This document shows, one piece after another, positions 34,723 to 46,200 of a DNA stretch of 64,000 nucleotides. The notes beneath the pieces were generated by a model. That model was not told the origin of the DNA, did no database searches, and saw nothing but the letters and a program-made list of their open reading frames with translations. Position numbers and translations under genes: made by a program. Position 1 is the first letter of the stretch, and each line of letters begins with the position of its first letter. The stretch comes from Podarcis raffonei (lineage: Eukaryota > Chordata > Lepidosauria > Squamata > Lacertidae): the NCBI RefSeq assembly GCF_027172205.1, contig NC_070619.1:8577459-8641458 (forward strand), written 5' to 3'.

Positions 34723-35315
34723 ACTGTCTCGCCAGAGTGGTGCATGCTCTAGTTATCTCCTGCTTGGACTACTGCCATGCGCTCTACGTGGGGCTACCTT
34801 TGAAGGAAACTGCAATTAATCCAGAATGCGGCAGCTAGACTGGTGACTTGGAGTGGCCGCCGGGACCACATAACACCGGTCCTGAGAAATCTGCATTGGC
34901 TGCCAGTATGTTTCCGAGCACAATTCAAAGTGTTGGGGCTGACCTTGAAAGCCCTAAATGGCGTTGGTCCTGTATACCTGAAGGAGCGTCTCCACCTCCA
35001 TCGTTCAGCCCGGACACTGAGGTCCAGCGCCGAGGGCCTTCTGGCGGTTCCCCCATTGCGAGAAGTGAGGCTACAGGGAAACAGACAGAGGGCCTTCTCA
35101 GTGGTGGCGCCCACCCTACCTTCCTTCAGATGTGAAGGAAATAAGCAGCTATCTTCTTTTTAAAAGACATCTGAAGGCAGCCCTCTTTAGGGAAGTTTTT
35201 AATATTTAATGCTGTATTCTTTTTAACTCTGGATTGGAAGCCGCCCAGAGTGGCTGGGGAAACTCAGCCAGATGGGCGAGGTATAAAAAATAAATTATTA
35301 TTATTATTATAATCT
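34723..35315 (+). mobile_element. CR1/L2-type LINE 3' end
   Basis: gactgtctcgccagagtgg to (ATT)n. Frame broken; internal deletion near 34805. Confidence 0.9.
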
Positions 35316-35317
35316 CA

Positions 35318-35400
35318 AGGTTGTGAGTTCGAGCCCCAGGTCGGGCAAAAAAAGATTCCTGCATTGCGGAGGGTTGGCCTAGATGACCTTTGGATGCAAG
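35318..35400 (+). repeat. tRNA-derived SINE (Lys-like), 3' part
   Basis: gtgagttcgagccccaggt B box and gattcctgcattgcgg tail. Confidence 0.65.
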
Positions 35401-35809
35401 TCAAATACCAGTTTCCCGTTCTTCCCAAAATGGCGCTAGGGAGAGAGGGGTTCAAGTGCTTTTTCTTGTTCCTCTGGCTCACCACCGGCTGCAGAAATTA
35501 AATATCCGAATCAGATTTGATGGGTGCCGAAGAAAAGCAAGGCAGCTGCCCGGATCTGTTTGCAGTTTGTTCCGCCGCCAAAGCACCCAGCAGCAAACCC
35601 TATTTTTGTGCAGAACGACTGCTTTCTGGAGCAAGGAAGCAATTCTTTTTAACTCAAGATGGGCTGGGCTTCCTATCTGTTTTCCCAGGGCAAACAAACC
35701 CGAGTGCGGTTTGCTGAACTTTCTTCTTTTGCAAGAGATATCATGGTTTGTCCTGTAAGGGAAGCTCAGCAATCCCTGCCCTATTGCATTTATTTATTGC
35801 AGACCCTCC
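35401..35809. other. Intergenic, nothing recognised
   Basis: Open stretches on both strands here lack motifs and are not supported as genes. Confidence 0.5.
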
Positions 35810-36292
35810 AAGAGTCCCTATTTTCCAGGGACGTCCCTGATTTAGAGAAGCCGTCGCGGTTTCGATCCCGGAATGTCCCACTTTTTCTTAAAGGTAAAGG
35901 TAAAGGGACCCCTGACCGTTAGGTCCAGTCGCGGACGGCTCTGGGGTTGCGGCGCTCATCTCGCTTTATTGGCCGAGGGAGCCGGCATACAGCTTCCGGG
36001 TCATGTGGCCAGCAGGACTAAGCCTCTTCTGGCGAACCAGAGCAGCGCATGGAAATGCCATTTACCTTCCCGCCGGAGCGGTACCTATTTATCTACTTGC
36101 ACTGGAATGCTTTCGAACTGCTAGGTTGGCAGGAGCAGGGACCGAGCAACGGGAGCTCACCCTGTCGCGGGGATTCGAACCGCCGACCTTCCGATCGGCA
36201 AGCACTAGGCTCAGTGGTTTAACCCACAGCGCCACCCGCATCCACTTTTTCTTAGGACATCCCTATTTTCATTGGAGAAGCGTTGGAGGGTA
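35810..36292. mobile_element. MITE with ACCCTCCAA ends, split by a SINE
   Basis: Inverted ACCCTCCAA/TTGGAGGGT; the Sauria SINE inside lies between exact copies of CCACTTTTTCTTA. Confidence 0.75.
35892..36241 (-). repeat. Sauria-type SINE nested in a MITE
   Basis: Full copy; 13-base duplication CCACTTTTTCTTA on both sides. Confidence 0.92.
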
Positions 36293-36334
36293 TGGAGTTA
36301 TCTGACCCCTGAGCCATCTTCCTGCATAGGGAAG

Positions 36335-36700
36335 TTTATTTTAATGTTTATATTTTTCAAACTTATTATTTTATTGATGATTTTCAGTTTTATACATTTC
36401 AATAATTATGGAAACATTTTAACATTTCAAAACTCGACTTCCTTCCCCCTCCTTAAATTTATTTTTTATATCTTCTGCATATTCCAAATTAACTTAATTT
36501 ACTCATTTATTCATCTCCTTTAAATATATACTCTTATGAAACTGCAGGTTATTACAGCAATCCTGCCAATGTTCCTATCTGTTTACAGTTTATTTTGTAA
36601 ATATTCAATAAACCATTTCCATTCTTTTATAGAAAGTTTGTTGTCTTGGATTTCTTATTTTTCCGGTACATTTTGCCATTTCTGCAACAGTGTTTTGTGT
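36335..36700 (-). mobile_element. L1 LINE terminal fragment
   Basis: Minus-strand frame ends EWKWFIEYLQNKL; AT-rich 3' UTR follows. Confidence 0.6.
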
Positions 36701-36797
36701 TGTGTAGGCGCCTAGGATGTAAGCAATGCTAGCCTACTAGATACATGACCTTGCAGCTCTATCAGCAGTGAGAAGAAAATTGATATAAGTTTGTGAG

Positions 36798-36929
36798 CTG
36801 GTCTATCTATCTATCTATCTATCTATCATCTATCTATCATCTATTTATCTATTGATATAAGTTGGAAAGTTTATATTTCTTAGCAAGCTGTTTTATTTAT
36901 TTTTTATTTATAAAAGGGACACGTTTTAA

Positions 36930-36981
<52 letters not shown>

Positions 36982-36990
36982 AAGAGAGAG
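36798..36990. repeat. Microsatellites (ATCT)n, (GT)n and (GA)n
   Basis: (ATCT)n at 36800-36845, (GT)n at 36934-36964, then (GA)n to about 36988. Confidence 0.95.
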
Positions 36991-37318
36991 ACACACATGA
37001 ACCAAATTTTTGTTAAAAAAACCAAAATTCCAGACCATCTATATGGAACAGCTTTCTCAACTGGAAGAACAAGGGCGATGGAACAGGGCAAGGGCTCCCC
37101 CTAGAGTAAAAAAAGTACAATTGCAACAGCAAAGGGGAAAGCACAGCGTGTAAAGGTTGCAACATTTGCAGACTTCTTAGTTTCTCATAATAACACAGGA
37201 AGCGGTGGATCATGTCCTGTGAAGCTGAGTGTTGGGCAGAGCTTGAGACCGGATTAACCAGTCCAGTCTAAAAACCCTCGGCTTCCAAAGCCAATCTAGC
37301 TACCTTGAATGAGATTAC

Positions 37319-38066
37319 AGTGGTACCTTGGTTCTCAAATGCCTTGGTTGTTGTTGTTGTTTAGTCGTTTAGTCGTGTCCGACTCTTGGTGACCTCCTGG
37401 ACCAGAGCACGCCAGGCACTCCTGTCTTCCACTGCCTCCCGCAGTTTGGTCAAACTCATGCTGGTAGCTTCGAGAACACTGTCCAACCATCTCGTCCTCT
37501 GTCGTCCCCTTCTCCTTGTGCCCTCCATCTTTCCCAACATCAGGGTCTTTTTCAGGGAGTCTTCTCTTCTCATGAGGTGGCCAAAGTCTTGGAGCCTCAG
37601 CTTCAGGATCTGTCCTTCCAGGGAGCACTCAGGGCTGATTTCCTTCCGAATGGAGAGGTTTGATCTTCTTGCAGTCCATGGGACTCTCAAGAGTCTCCTC
37701 CAGCACCATAGTTCAAAAGCATCCATTCTTCGGCGATCAGCCTTCTTTATGGTCCAGCTCTCACTTCCATACATCACTACTGGGAAATGCCCTGGTTCCC
37801 CAACACCAAAAACCTGGAAGTAAGTGTTCCAGTTTTTGAACATTTTCCGGAAGCCGAACGTCCGATGCGGCTGTCTGCTATTGTTTCTGGGGCGTCTGCA
37901 CCAATCAGAAGCCGGGCCTCGGTTTCCGAACATTTCAGAAGTCAAACGGACTTCCGGAACAGATTAAGTTTGGCGCTTTTGTTTTTGCTATTTATTTTGC
38001 GTTTTTGTTTTTGAGGTTTTTCTAGTTCATTTGTTTTTGTGACAGTGTGGAACCCAGTTCAGCTAC

Positions 38067-38101
<35 letters not shown>

Positions 38102-38434
38102 GTGACTGCGGAAATGGATAAAAGCCCCCCATCCAAACAAAGACTATCATCAGTGCACATAAGAAAGAAAAAAGAAATTTTTATCATCTACAATACTGTC
38201 TTATTTATTTTATAGTACAGTACACTGATTAGTGCTTTCATTTTATGGATCGATGGTCTTGTTAGATAGTAAAACTCATGTTCAGTTGCTGTTTTAGGGG
38301 TTGTTTTTAAAAGTCTGGAACGGATTAATCCATTTCGCATTACTTTCTATGTGAAAGCACACCTTGGTTTTGGAACACTTTGGTTTTGGAATGGACTCCC
38401 GGAACGGATTAAGTTTGAGAACCAAGGTACCACT
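37319..38434. mobile_element. Tigger-like MITE, long type, split by BovB
   Basis: CAGTGGTACCTTGGTTCTC to the inverse at 38434; (ATTG)n at 38071-38100; BovB inside at 37348-37784. Confidence 0.85.
37348..37784 (-). mobile_element. BovB LINE nested in a Tigger-like element
   Basis: Late RT on minus ([20 protein letters not shown]). Flanked by aaatgccttgg and aaatgccctgg. Confidence 0.9.
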
Positions 38435-38723
38435 GCACTCAAAAGCAAGCCCTACTGGCTTTGATGGGGGTGTTCTCAAATGACGCAGGCGGAGTGTTTT
38501 CATCTTTTAGCTTTATTTTCAAAGCACAGCAGACAAGCAAGCGAACCGATCTCCTTCGGGATTCCAGAGTGCAAAACCTCACACGGACAAATTCTGCAGC
38601 TTGCCCCGGTGAGGGCAGGATCCTGCACTGATCCATCCTTGTGCCTGATCTTGCAGCCAAACTCTCCTTGAGTTCTCATCTCCCACTCCACAACAAACTT
38701 CCCTTTGTGCCCCTTCCTCATTT

Positions 38724-39158
38724 TTGCTCTATAGGACGCACCAGACGATAGGAGGCACCTAGTTTGGGAGGGGGGGGGGGAAACAAGAAAAAATAAATTC
38801 TGAATCCCAGAAGCCAGAACAGCAAGAGGGATCTGGCTTCTGGGATAGCCGCTGGGATAGCTGGTCTAGCTTTGCGCAAAGCCTCCGGAGGGCAGCGGGA
38901 TGAAGCTGTTCTGGCTTCTGGCACAGCCTGTGAAGCCTCCGCAGGGCAGCAGGGTGCCTTCATCCCGCTGCCCTGTGGAGGCTTTGCGCAGCTAAGCCAG
39001 AAGGTAGAACAGCGAGACAGAGCGTTGCACAGCGCTCCATCTCCCTGTTCTGGCTTCTGGCTTAGCCGCGCAGCCTGCATTCGCTCCATAAGACGAACAC
39101 ACATTTCCCCTTACTTTTTAGGAGGGAAAAAGTGTGTCTTATAGAGCGAAAAATACGG
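38724..39158. mobile_element. MITE with AATACGGTA end
   Basis: Right end gagcgaaaaatacgg plus TA; left end gctctataggacgcacc. Interior is an imperfect palindrome around agaagccagaacagc. Confidence 0.75.
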
Positions 39159-39800
39159 TAAGTCACCCCGCCACCCCAAGGCTCTGATCCATAGCATCTC
39201 CCACGACTCTCCTTGGCAGAATACTTGGATTTGAATACCCCTTTTTTTCTTGCTTCTCTCCAACTCAGAATCCTACTCTCTTCAGCCTTATTGTCTCCAA
39301 AATAATGAAGCAGCGAGACCTTTCAGGATCTGCCCCCCTACACACAACACAGCCCCTACGGTTCCATTCGCCTTGCCCTTTTCAAATCGAGGGCAGGAGC
39401 TGTTGCCCATCTCTCAGGAACAGTTAAGTATTTTATTTTCTTCCCCTTCGGCAGCGTGACTCATCCTTTTGTCTACAGATGTTCTCCTTAAGCTCTCCTT
39501 CTGCCTTCTCGCCTCTCGTAAGAAACCTCACTTCCGAGCAAAACTTTCCTTCCCAAAACTTTCCTCCCCGTTCTTCCTTCTCTCCCTCTCTAGACAACAG
39601 GAAGAACGTTCTGATGGCACGAAGTGTGTCGCCGGGCAAACGGACTCCGTTGGAGATTTTTCAGAAGAAGTCGGATGGTCTGGGGTTGTTTAGCTGGGAT
39701 CCTTGCATTGCAAGGAGTTGTAGTACAGTAGTTGTATTCTTATCATTTGAATGTAATATTGGGGTGAACAATTTGGAATTCCGCAAGAAGGAGCAGAGAT
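39159..39800. other. Intergenic, nothing recognised
   Basis: No gene or repeat family seen. Confidence 0.5.
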
Positions 39801-39804
39801 TTAA

Positions 39805-40110
39805 TCCATAAGGTCCTAAGCTGCACTATACATTTCAAGCCGTCTTTAAACAGTGAAAGAATAATGGGGAATGTAGTTTGTTCCGGGTGCTATTGAGAAA
39901 TGTAGTTTGTTCCAGGTGCTATTACCCTCCCGGAACTACAATTCCCAGCGTTCTCTGGGAAGAGTGACTGATGGATAAACCACTCTGGGAAATATAGCTC
40001 TGTGAGGGGACAACTCTGGGCACCCTTAACAAACTACGGCTCCCTTAATTCTTTTGAGGAAGCTGTGGCTCTTTTGTGCAATATCACACTCCTTTAAATG
40101 TATAACGCAG
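39805..40110. repeat. hAT-like MITE (gaatgtagtttg family)
   Basis: ggaatgtagtttgttccgg and ggaactacaattcccagcg: inverted modules around 39870-39950; related sequence at 56514-56640. Confidence 0.55.
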
Positions 40111-40232
40111 AAGAGCAGGAGGGGTCCTATAGGAAATGCAGAGATCTCTACGGCATTGATGGAAAGCCCAGCCACTCGCACCAGGTCACTGGTTCCACGG
40201 TCAAATCTTACTATTTCAAGACGCTTCTTCCA

Positions 40233-41456
40233 TAATGTTGTTGTTGTTTAGTCATTTAGTCATGTCTGTCTCTTCGTGACCCCCTGGACCAGACCACACT
40301 AGGCACTCCTGTCTTCCACTGCCTCCCGCAGTTGGGTCAAACTCATGCTGGTAGCTTCGAGAACACTGTCCAACCATATGATGTCATATAGAGGAGGGAG
40401 AAAGGTTGTTTTCTGCTGCTCCAGAGAAGCGGACACGGAGCAATGGATCCAAACTACAAGAAAGAAGATTCCACCTAAACATTAGGAAGAACTTCCTGAC
40501 AGTAAGAGCTGTTCGACAGTGGAATTTGCTGCCAAGGAGTGTGGTGGAGTCTCCTTCTTTGGAGGTCTTTAAGCAGAGGCTTGACAACCATATGTCAGGA
40601 GTGCTCTGATGGTGTTTCCTGCTTGGCAGGGGGTTGGACTCGATGGCCCTTGTGGTCTAATCCAACTCTATGATTCTATGATTCTATGATCTTGTCCTCT
40701 GTCGTCCCCTTCTCCTTGTGCCCTCCATCTTTCCCAACATTAGGGTCTTTTCCAGGAAGTCTTCTCTTCTCATGAGGTGGCCAAAGTACTGGAGCCTCAG
40801 CTTCACGATCTGTCCTTCCAGTGAGCACTCAGGGCTGATTTCCTTAAGAATGGATCATGGGACTCTCAAGAGTCTCCTCCAGCACCACAATTCAAAAGCA
40901 TCCATTCTTCAGTGATCAGCCTTCTTTATGGTCCAGCTTTCACTTCCATACATCACTACCGGGAAAACCATAGCTTTTACTATACGGACCTTTGTTGGCA
41001 AGGTGATGTCTCTGCTTTTTAATATGCTGTCTAGGTTTGTCATTGCTTTTCCTCCAAGAAGCAGGCGTCTTTTAATTTCATGGCTGCTGTCACCATCTGC
41101 AGTGATCATGGAGCCCAAGAAAGTAAAATCTCTCACTGCCTCCATTTCTTCCCCTTCTATTTGCCAGGAGGTGATGGGACCAGTGGCCATGATCTTCGTT
41201 TTTTTGATGTTGAGCTTCAGACCATATTTTGCGCTCTCCTCTTTCACCCTCATTAAAAGGTTCTTTAATTCCTCCTCACTTTCTGCCATCAAGGTTGTGT
41301 CATCTGCAGATCTGAGGTTGTTGATATTTCTTCCGGCAATCTTAATTCCGGCTAGGGATTCATCCAGCCCAGCCTTTCGCATGATGAATTCTGCATATAA
41401 GTTAAATAAGCAAGGAGACAATATACAGCCTTGTCGTACTCCTTTCCCAGCAGGTT
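40233..41456 (-). mobile_element. BovB LINE 3' part split by CR1
   Basis: Longest BovB here. The minus-strand frame of 170 codons starts near MSPCLFNLYAEFIMRKAGLD and has the RT box SADDTTLMAES. CR1 interrupts it at 40378-40693. Confidence 0.93.
40378..40693 (+). mobile_element. CR1 LINE 3' end nested in BovB
   Basis: gaggagggagaaaggttg to the (gattctat)n end. Sister of 28213. Confidence 0.88.
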
Positions 41457-41528
41457 AGTTTTACAATAATAAAGCTGAGCAGCGAGAAAGCTCGTGTCGG
41501 AGGTCTTGCAGGATCCTTGCGAGATACG

Positions 41529-42065
41529 CTAGGGTTTCCTCCTCGGAGTCCCTTGAGGGCTTTCAGTCGGTTGGAGAATTCCCTCCACCAGACTCACCAG
41601 AAGTGGAAATTCACCCACGGACCCGAACGCCCTGCTGCCTGGCCCAACATCCAGCAGGGCTTCATAGGTGAAATTCTGCAACCAGACCCCTTGGCCAGAC
41701 TTTGATCCGAGAGCAGAGTTTTCAGTATCCTGGCTCTTGGAGGAGGACTGCGAATGGTGAGGACTTCTCTGAGGTTCACTTGGACCATGGTTCTTCTGTA
41801 CCACGATGATTCTGGAGTAGTCCACTCGGCTCCAGGTGGACATGTTCTTCTGGGGCTGCCCCCCGCTTGTCCAGGAGGGGCTCTCGTTTCTGGTACTGAG
41901 GGCTGACTTCTGCAAAGGCCCGGAAACATCCACCAGCCACTGGTTCCCCAAAAACGCCTTCCTCCCCATCTCCTCTGACTGAGAGGGGAGGACTCTCAGG
42001 AGGTCAGTGATGGTCAAGGTGAGATAATCTCGACTCCATTTCTCAGGGCGACAAGGAGAGAAATC
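41529..42065 (-). CDS. Receptor terminal exon: cytoplasmic tail and stop
   Basis: 178 codons plus TAG. Starts DFSPCRPEKWSRDYLTLTIT and ends QPTESPQGTPRRKP. Tyrosines sit in DYLT, DYSRIIV and FTYEALL; no YxxQ (the STAT3-docking form) is present. The late FGSVGEFPLL stretch resembles the end of CSF3R. Acceptor TATTATTTAG|GAT lies in the tail of an inserted LINE. Confidence 0.86.
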   Translation of the reverse strand, partial: DFSPCRPEKWSRDYLTLTITDLLRVLPSQSEEMGRKAFLGNQWLVDVSGPLQKSALSTRNESPSWTSGGQPQKNMSTWSRVDYSRIIVVQKNHGPSEPQRSPHHSQSSSKSQDTENSALGSKSGQGVWLQNFTYEALLDVGPGSRAFGSVGEFPLLVSLVEGILQPTESPQGTPRRKP

Positions 42066-43173
42066 CTAAATAATAAGAATAAGAATAAGAATTTATTATT
42101 TGCACCCCGCCCATCTGGCTGGGTTTCCCCAGCCACTCTGGGCGGCTTCCACAGAGACCAAAAATACACTAAAGTGTCACACATTAAAAACTTCCCTGAA
42201 CAGGGCTGCCTTAAGATGTCTTCTGAATGTCAGGTAGTTGTTTATCTCTTTGACATCTGGTGGGAGGGCGTTCCACAGGGCGGGCGCCACCACCGAGAAG
42301 GCCCTGTGCCTGGTTCCTTGTGGCTTTGCTTCTCGCAATGAGGGAACCGCCAGAAGGCCCTCGGCGCTGGATCTCAGCGTCCGGGCAGAACGATGGGGGT
42401 GGAGATGCTCCTTCAGGACAAGAAGGGGCTTTAAGGGGCGTCCTTTAAAAATTCTGACTCTCTGGTTGGACTAGCGTCGTGTCCATATTGCAGATCGCTT
42501 GGTTTCAGCGATGGTTGCAGCCTCTGCTCAATGATTGGTTGAACTGCCCTTATGTCACAGAAGCGCCGTGCTGGCCAATGATCCCATTGGCTGAGTCCTT
42601 AATGCCATTGATTCCATGTTCTAATTGGGCAGCAATGCTTTTCTAATGCCCCTGCTCAGCGATTGGCTGAACTGCTCTTAGGTCACAGACAGGCTGTGTA
42701 TGAAGGCGCCTTTAACTGCCTGGGGGGGGGGCGGGCGGGGAAAAACCCTTTTGTGCCAATCCAAGCCACCCACCCAAACAACACTATCCTGGTATGCCCA
42801 CAAATAGCAACACTTCGGAGGTCCCAAGCCGCAAGGAGGTTAGATTGGTCTCAGCTAGGGCCAGGGCCTTTTCAGTACTGGCCCCGACTTGGTGGAACGC
42901 TCTGTCACAAGAGACCAGGGCCCTGCGGGATTTGACATCTTTCCGCAGGGCCTGCAAGATGGACCTGTTCTACTTGGCCTTTATGTTTTTCTCCCCTTAT
43001 GGTTTTGATTTATGGGCTACTACTAAAATGTGGCTGCATTTTAAATTGTATTTTAACCCATATTTTAATTAACTGTTTTTTTCTTTCTTCTATTACGTTT
43101 TATTGTCATTTTAGTGGTGTTAGCCACCCTGAGCCCGGTGGTTCTGGCCAGGGAGGGCGGGGTATAAATAAAA

Positions 43174-43214
<41 letters not shown>

Positions 43215-46200
43215 TCACCAGACACATTTTTTGCGGTGCCCACGAGGCAAGGTTGCTTTTTGCCGGGTCGGGAATCGGTGGCCACAGGTACTTCCGAAGC
43301 CTGAAAAATCCAGAGACTTTAGTTAAAAGAGTGAAGGTGGGAGACAGAAAAGAAAAAAAAAGGACTTCAACTGAAACGAGTTCGGAAAATTAAAAAGGAA
43401 AGCAAAATCTAGTTTCTGAAGCACCACTCCTCTGTCTCCCTGCTTTGCCCAAGCAATAAAATTGCATCCTAGCAGGCAGAAGATTTTGGTCCAGTTTCAA
43501 AGTGTCTCCTTCGCCGAATGAGCCTCGTGTAATCATAACAACAATAACAATAATAATTTTATACCCCGCCCATCTGGCTGGGCTTCCCCAGCCACTCTGG
43601 GCAGCTTCCAACAAAATATTAAAATACATTAATGTATCATTAAAAGCTTCCCTAAACAAGCAAGCGGAGGTGTATGGACAGGGCTGCCTCGGTGGTGGCC
43701 CCAGGCTTCTGAAATGTGCTTCTGAGGAAGCCCCACTGGGCCCTGGCACGGGGCATGCCAGCCTCTGCCAACCTGGTTCTTTCCAGATACTTTTGGATGA
43801 CAACGCCCACAAACCCAAGTTGGCACGCTGGCCGGTGCTGATGGGAATTGTAGTTTGAAACAGCCCTGGTGGCTTGAGGCTGATGGGAGTTATAGTTTGA
43901 GATGGCTACAACGGCTGGAGCCGATGGAAGCCGTAGTCCAGAAGGGAGAAACTTTCCCACAGGCCAGTGTAGAAGGGGCTCAGGGTCATAGCTGTCAACT
44001 TACAGATTTGAAAATAAATGACCAGGAGCCTCGAAAATAAGGGACCAGCAGCCAAAATAAGGGATTTTAGTCAACCAGTTAAAAGGGACCAGATAATTTG
44101 GGAGAGCAGCGCCGGTTTTTCGCCCTTCGTTTCCAGAGGTTGCTGCTCAAGACACCAGCCGATGAAACACTGCAATTAAAGAACTACAAGCAGCAACCAC
44201 TTTTCGCGCAAAACGAAGTCCAAGCTATAAGATGCTGCTGCAGTTCTGTATCTTTTCTCTCGTTCTCCATTTGCAGCTCTCAGTTCCATCAGGCGGGGCG
44301 GGAGGAAGGGGGGAGGAAATAGCGCCCGAAGTAAACCCGCAGATCAGACCATCTATGCTAGTCTACCACTACAAATCTATGGGAGAAGCGCTTGCGGTCC
44401 TTCCCTTGTAGACCTTGGAACACCTGCCCGCTCCTCCGCCTCCTCCTCTTCCTCCTCTCTCTGAACTGCTCTCTCTATGGTTGCCCTCGCTCTCCTCTCA
44501 AGGCTCCTCAGCAATTCATAGACCATGCCAGGCTGCCCATCTCATCCGGGTCCTTCGGCGGCACAGCGGGAGCAGCGGTGACAGGCAGAGGGGAGGCCCC
44601 AGGCAGAGACGCTCAGTTTGGCAGCCGCGAGGAGGATGGCGGCGGAAGGGCCCGAGGCTCCCGGGGGCCGAGGCTGGTGAGAGGAGGCCGGAGGGGGGCG
44701 GACTGGGCAGCCAAGCAACACAGTTGGAGCCTCCCTCCTCCCTGGCCGGCAGGGAGGGAGGGAGAGGAGCTGCTTCCTTTGAAACCCGGGAAATTTAAGG
44801 GACATCCATCAATAAGGGACAGCAGCGGGACACGGCGCTGGGATAAGGGACTGTCCCGCCAAATAAGGGACACTTGACAGCTATGCTCAGGGTGTTTTCT
44901 TGAGTCATACAGTCCCAAGCGGCAAAATTATTCCTTTGAGCCCTCTCTGGAGGATGTTATTTTTAAAAGAGAGAGAGAAGAAAAAGTTGGGAGCCCTAGC
45001 AAACGACAGGTTGGGCCTAGAGGGATGGGGAAGGCGATGTTTTATGGACACGCACAACCGATGCTTCCATAGGCAGGCCAGGGATCCGGCAAGGAGGACG
45101 AAGAAGAACCCCACGCAAAGGACAGAGGAGAGAATTTCGGTTTCGCCGTAATCTGCCGAGAAAGCAGAGAGAGAAAGAGGAAGCGTCAGATCTCGGAGGC
45201 CAAAGAGAAACTGTTAACATAAAAAAACTGACGGCTCCCTTGGACAATAACAAAGACACCAACCAGGATAACTTGGAGCAAAACAGCAGCCTGTAGGCTT
45301 GGCCTTTATTGATCTGTTGCAACAGGGTGCTCCCCTCACTTGCAGGAGAGAGGAGGGACCCAGAAAAATGGCGCGCAAGGCGTTATAAAGACTTTTGAAA
45401 TTGCCACCCTGTAGATCAAGACCACCCCCAGAAACATCATACATACATCACAGAAGAGGTGTAACCTAAGACCACCCCTCAGATACATCACACCTACATC
45501 ACAGAAAAGGCGGTCTAAAACAGAAATTTGAATATTGTTTTTCTCCTGTCGTTGTTTATCTCCTGTCTGGCAGGTTACTTGATTGGATTGCCTGGGGAGC
45601 CTGGCCAGTCTTTTGTAGTGATAAATACTTAGTTCCTGGGCCAGGTCACAGGCTCACACCCTATTCAAACACAGACGTACCCTTAAGACAGGATTTGTGA
45701 AAGAAAAGACAACTGGGAGGGCTTTTCCACTTTGACCTTGCAGAGAAAACATTTGCTCAGTTTAGGAATAAAAATGGCGTCAGATCGGTCTTCCTGTGCT
45801 GATCTATGTACGTGCGGTTATGAACATTACCATATATCTAAGACCTCAAAATTCCTATCACAAAACCAACGCCACTCCCTCCTGCCATCCACAGGGATAC
45901 AGCCACAGTATTGTCCATTTCACAGAATTACAAGGGGTTGGGAACCACTGTGTAAAACCGTACATAAAAGTTTTCTGCTCCACTGCGCCATCTAGTGTTG
46001 CATGTTTGTAATGCATTCAAAACACTGTTTTTTACTAATATAGCTGAGTCCTTGGAGTGTATTTTTGAATGTAATAGAATTTGTAATATGTAACTCTTCC
46101 CCCCCACCTTAGTTTTTATTACTTTCGGTTTCCCCTTCTGTTGAAATGTATCAGAAACGCAAACAAAACTAACAAACAAATAAATTGACTGATTCAGTGT

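Noticed and set aside
36798-36990. CRISPR-like array
   Set aside because: Simple tetranucleotide and dinucleotide repeats in a vertebrate genome.
42480-42754. LTR of the ATTGG-repeat family
   Set aside because: Two similar modules only, no TG/CA ends or polyadenylation site seen; left as unclassified.
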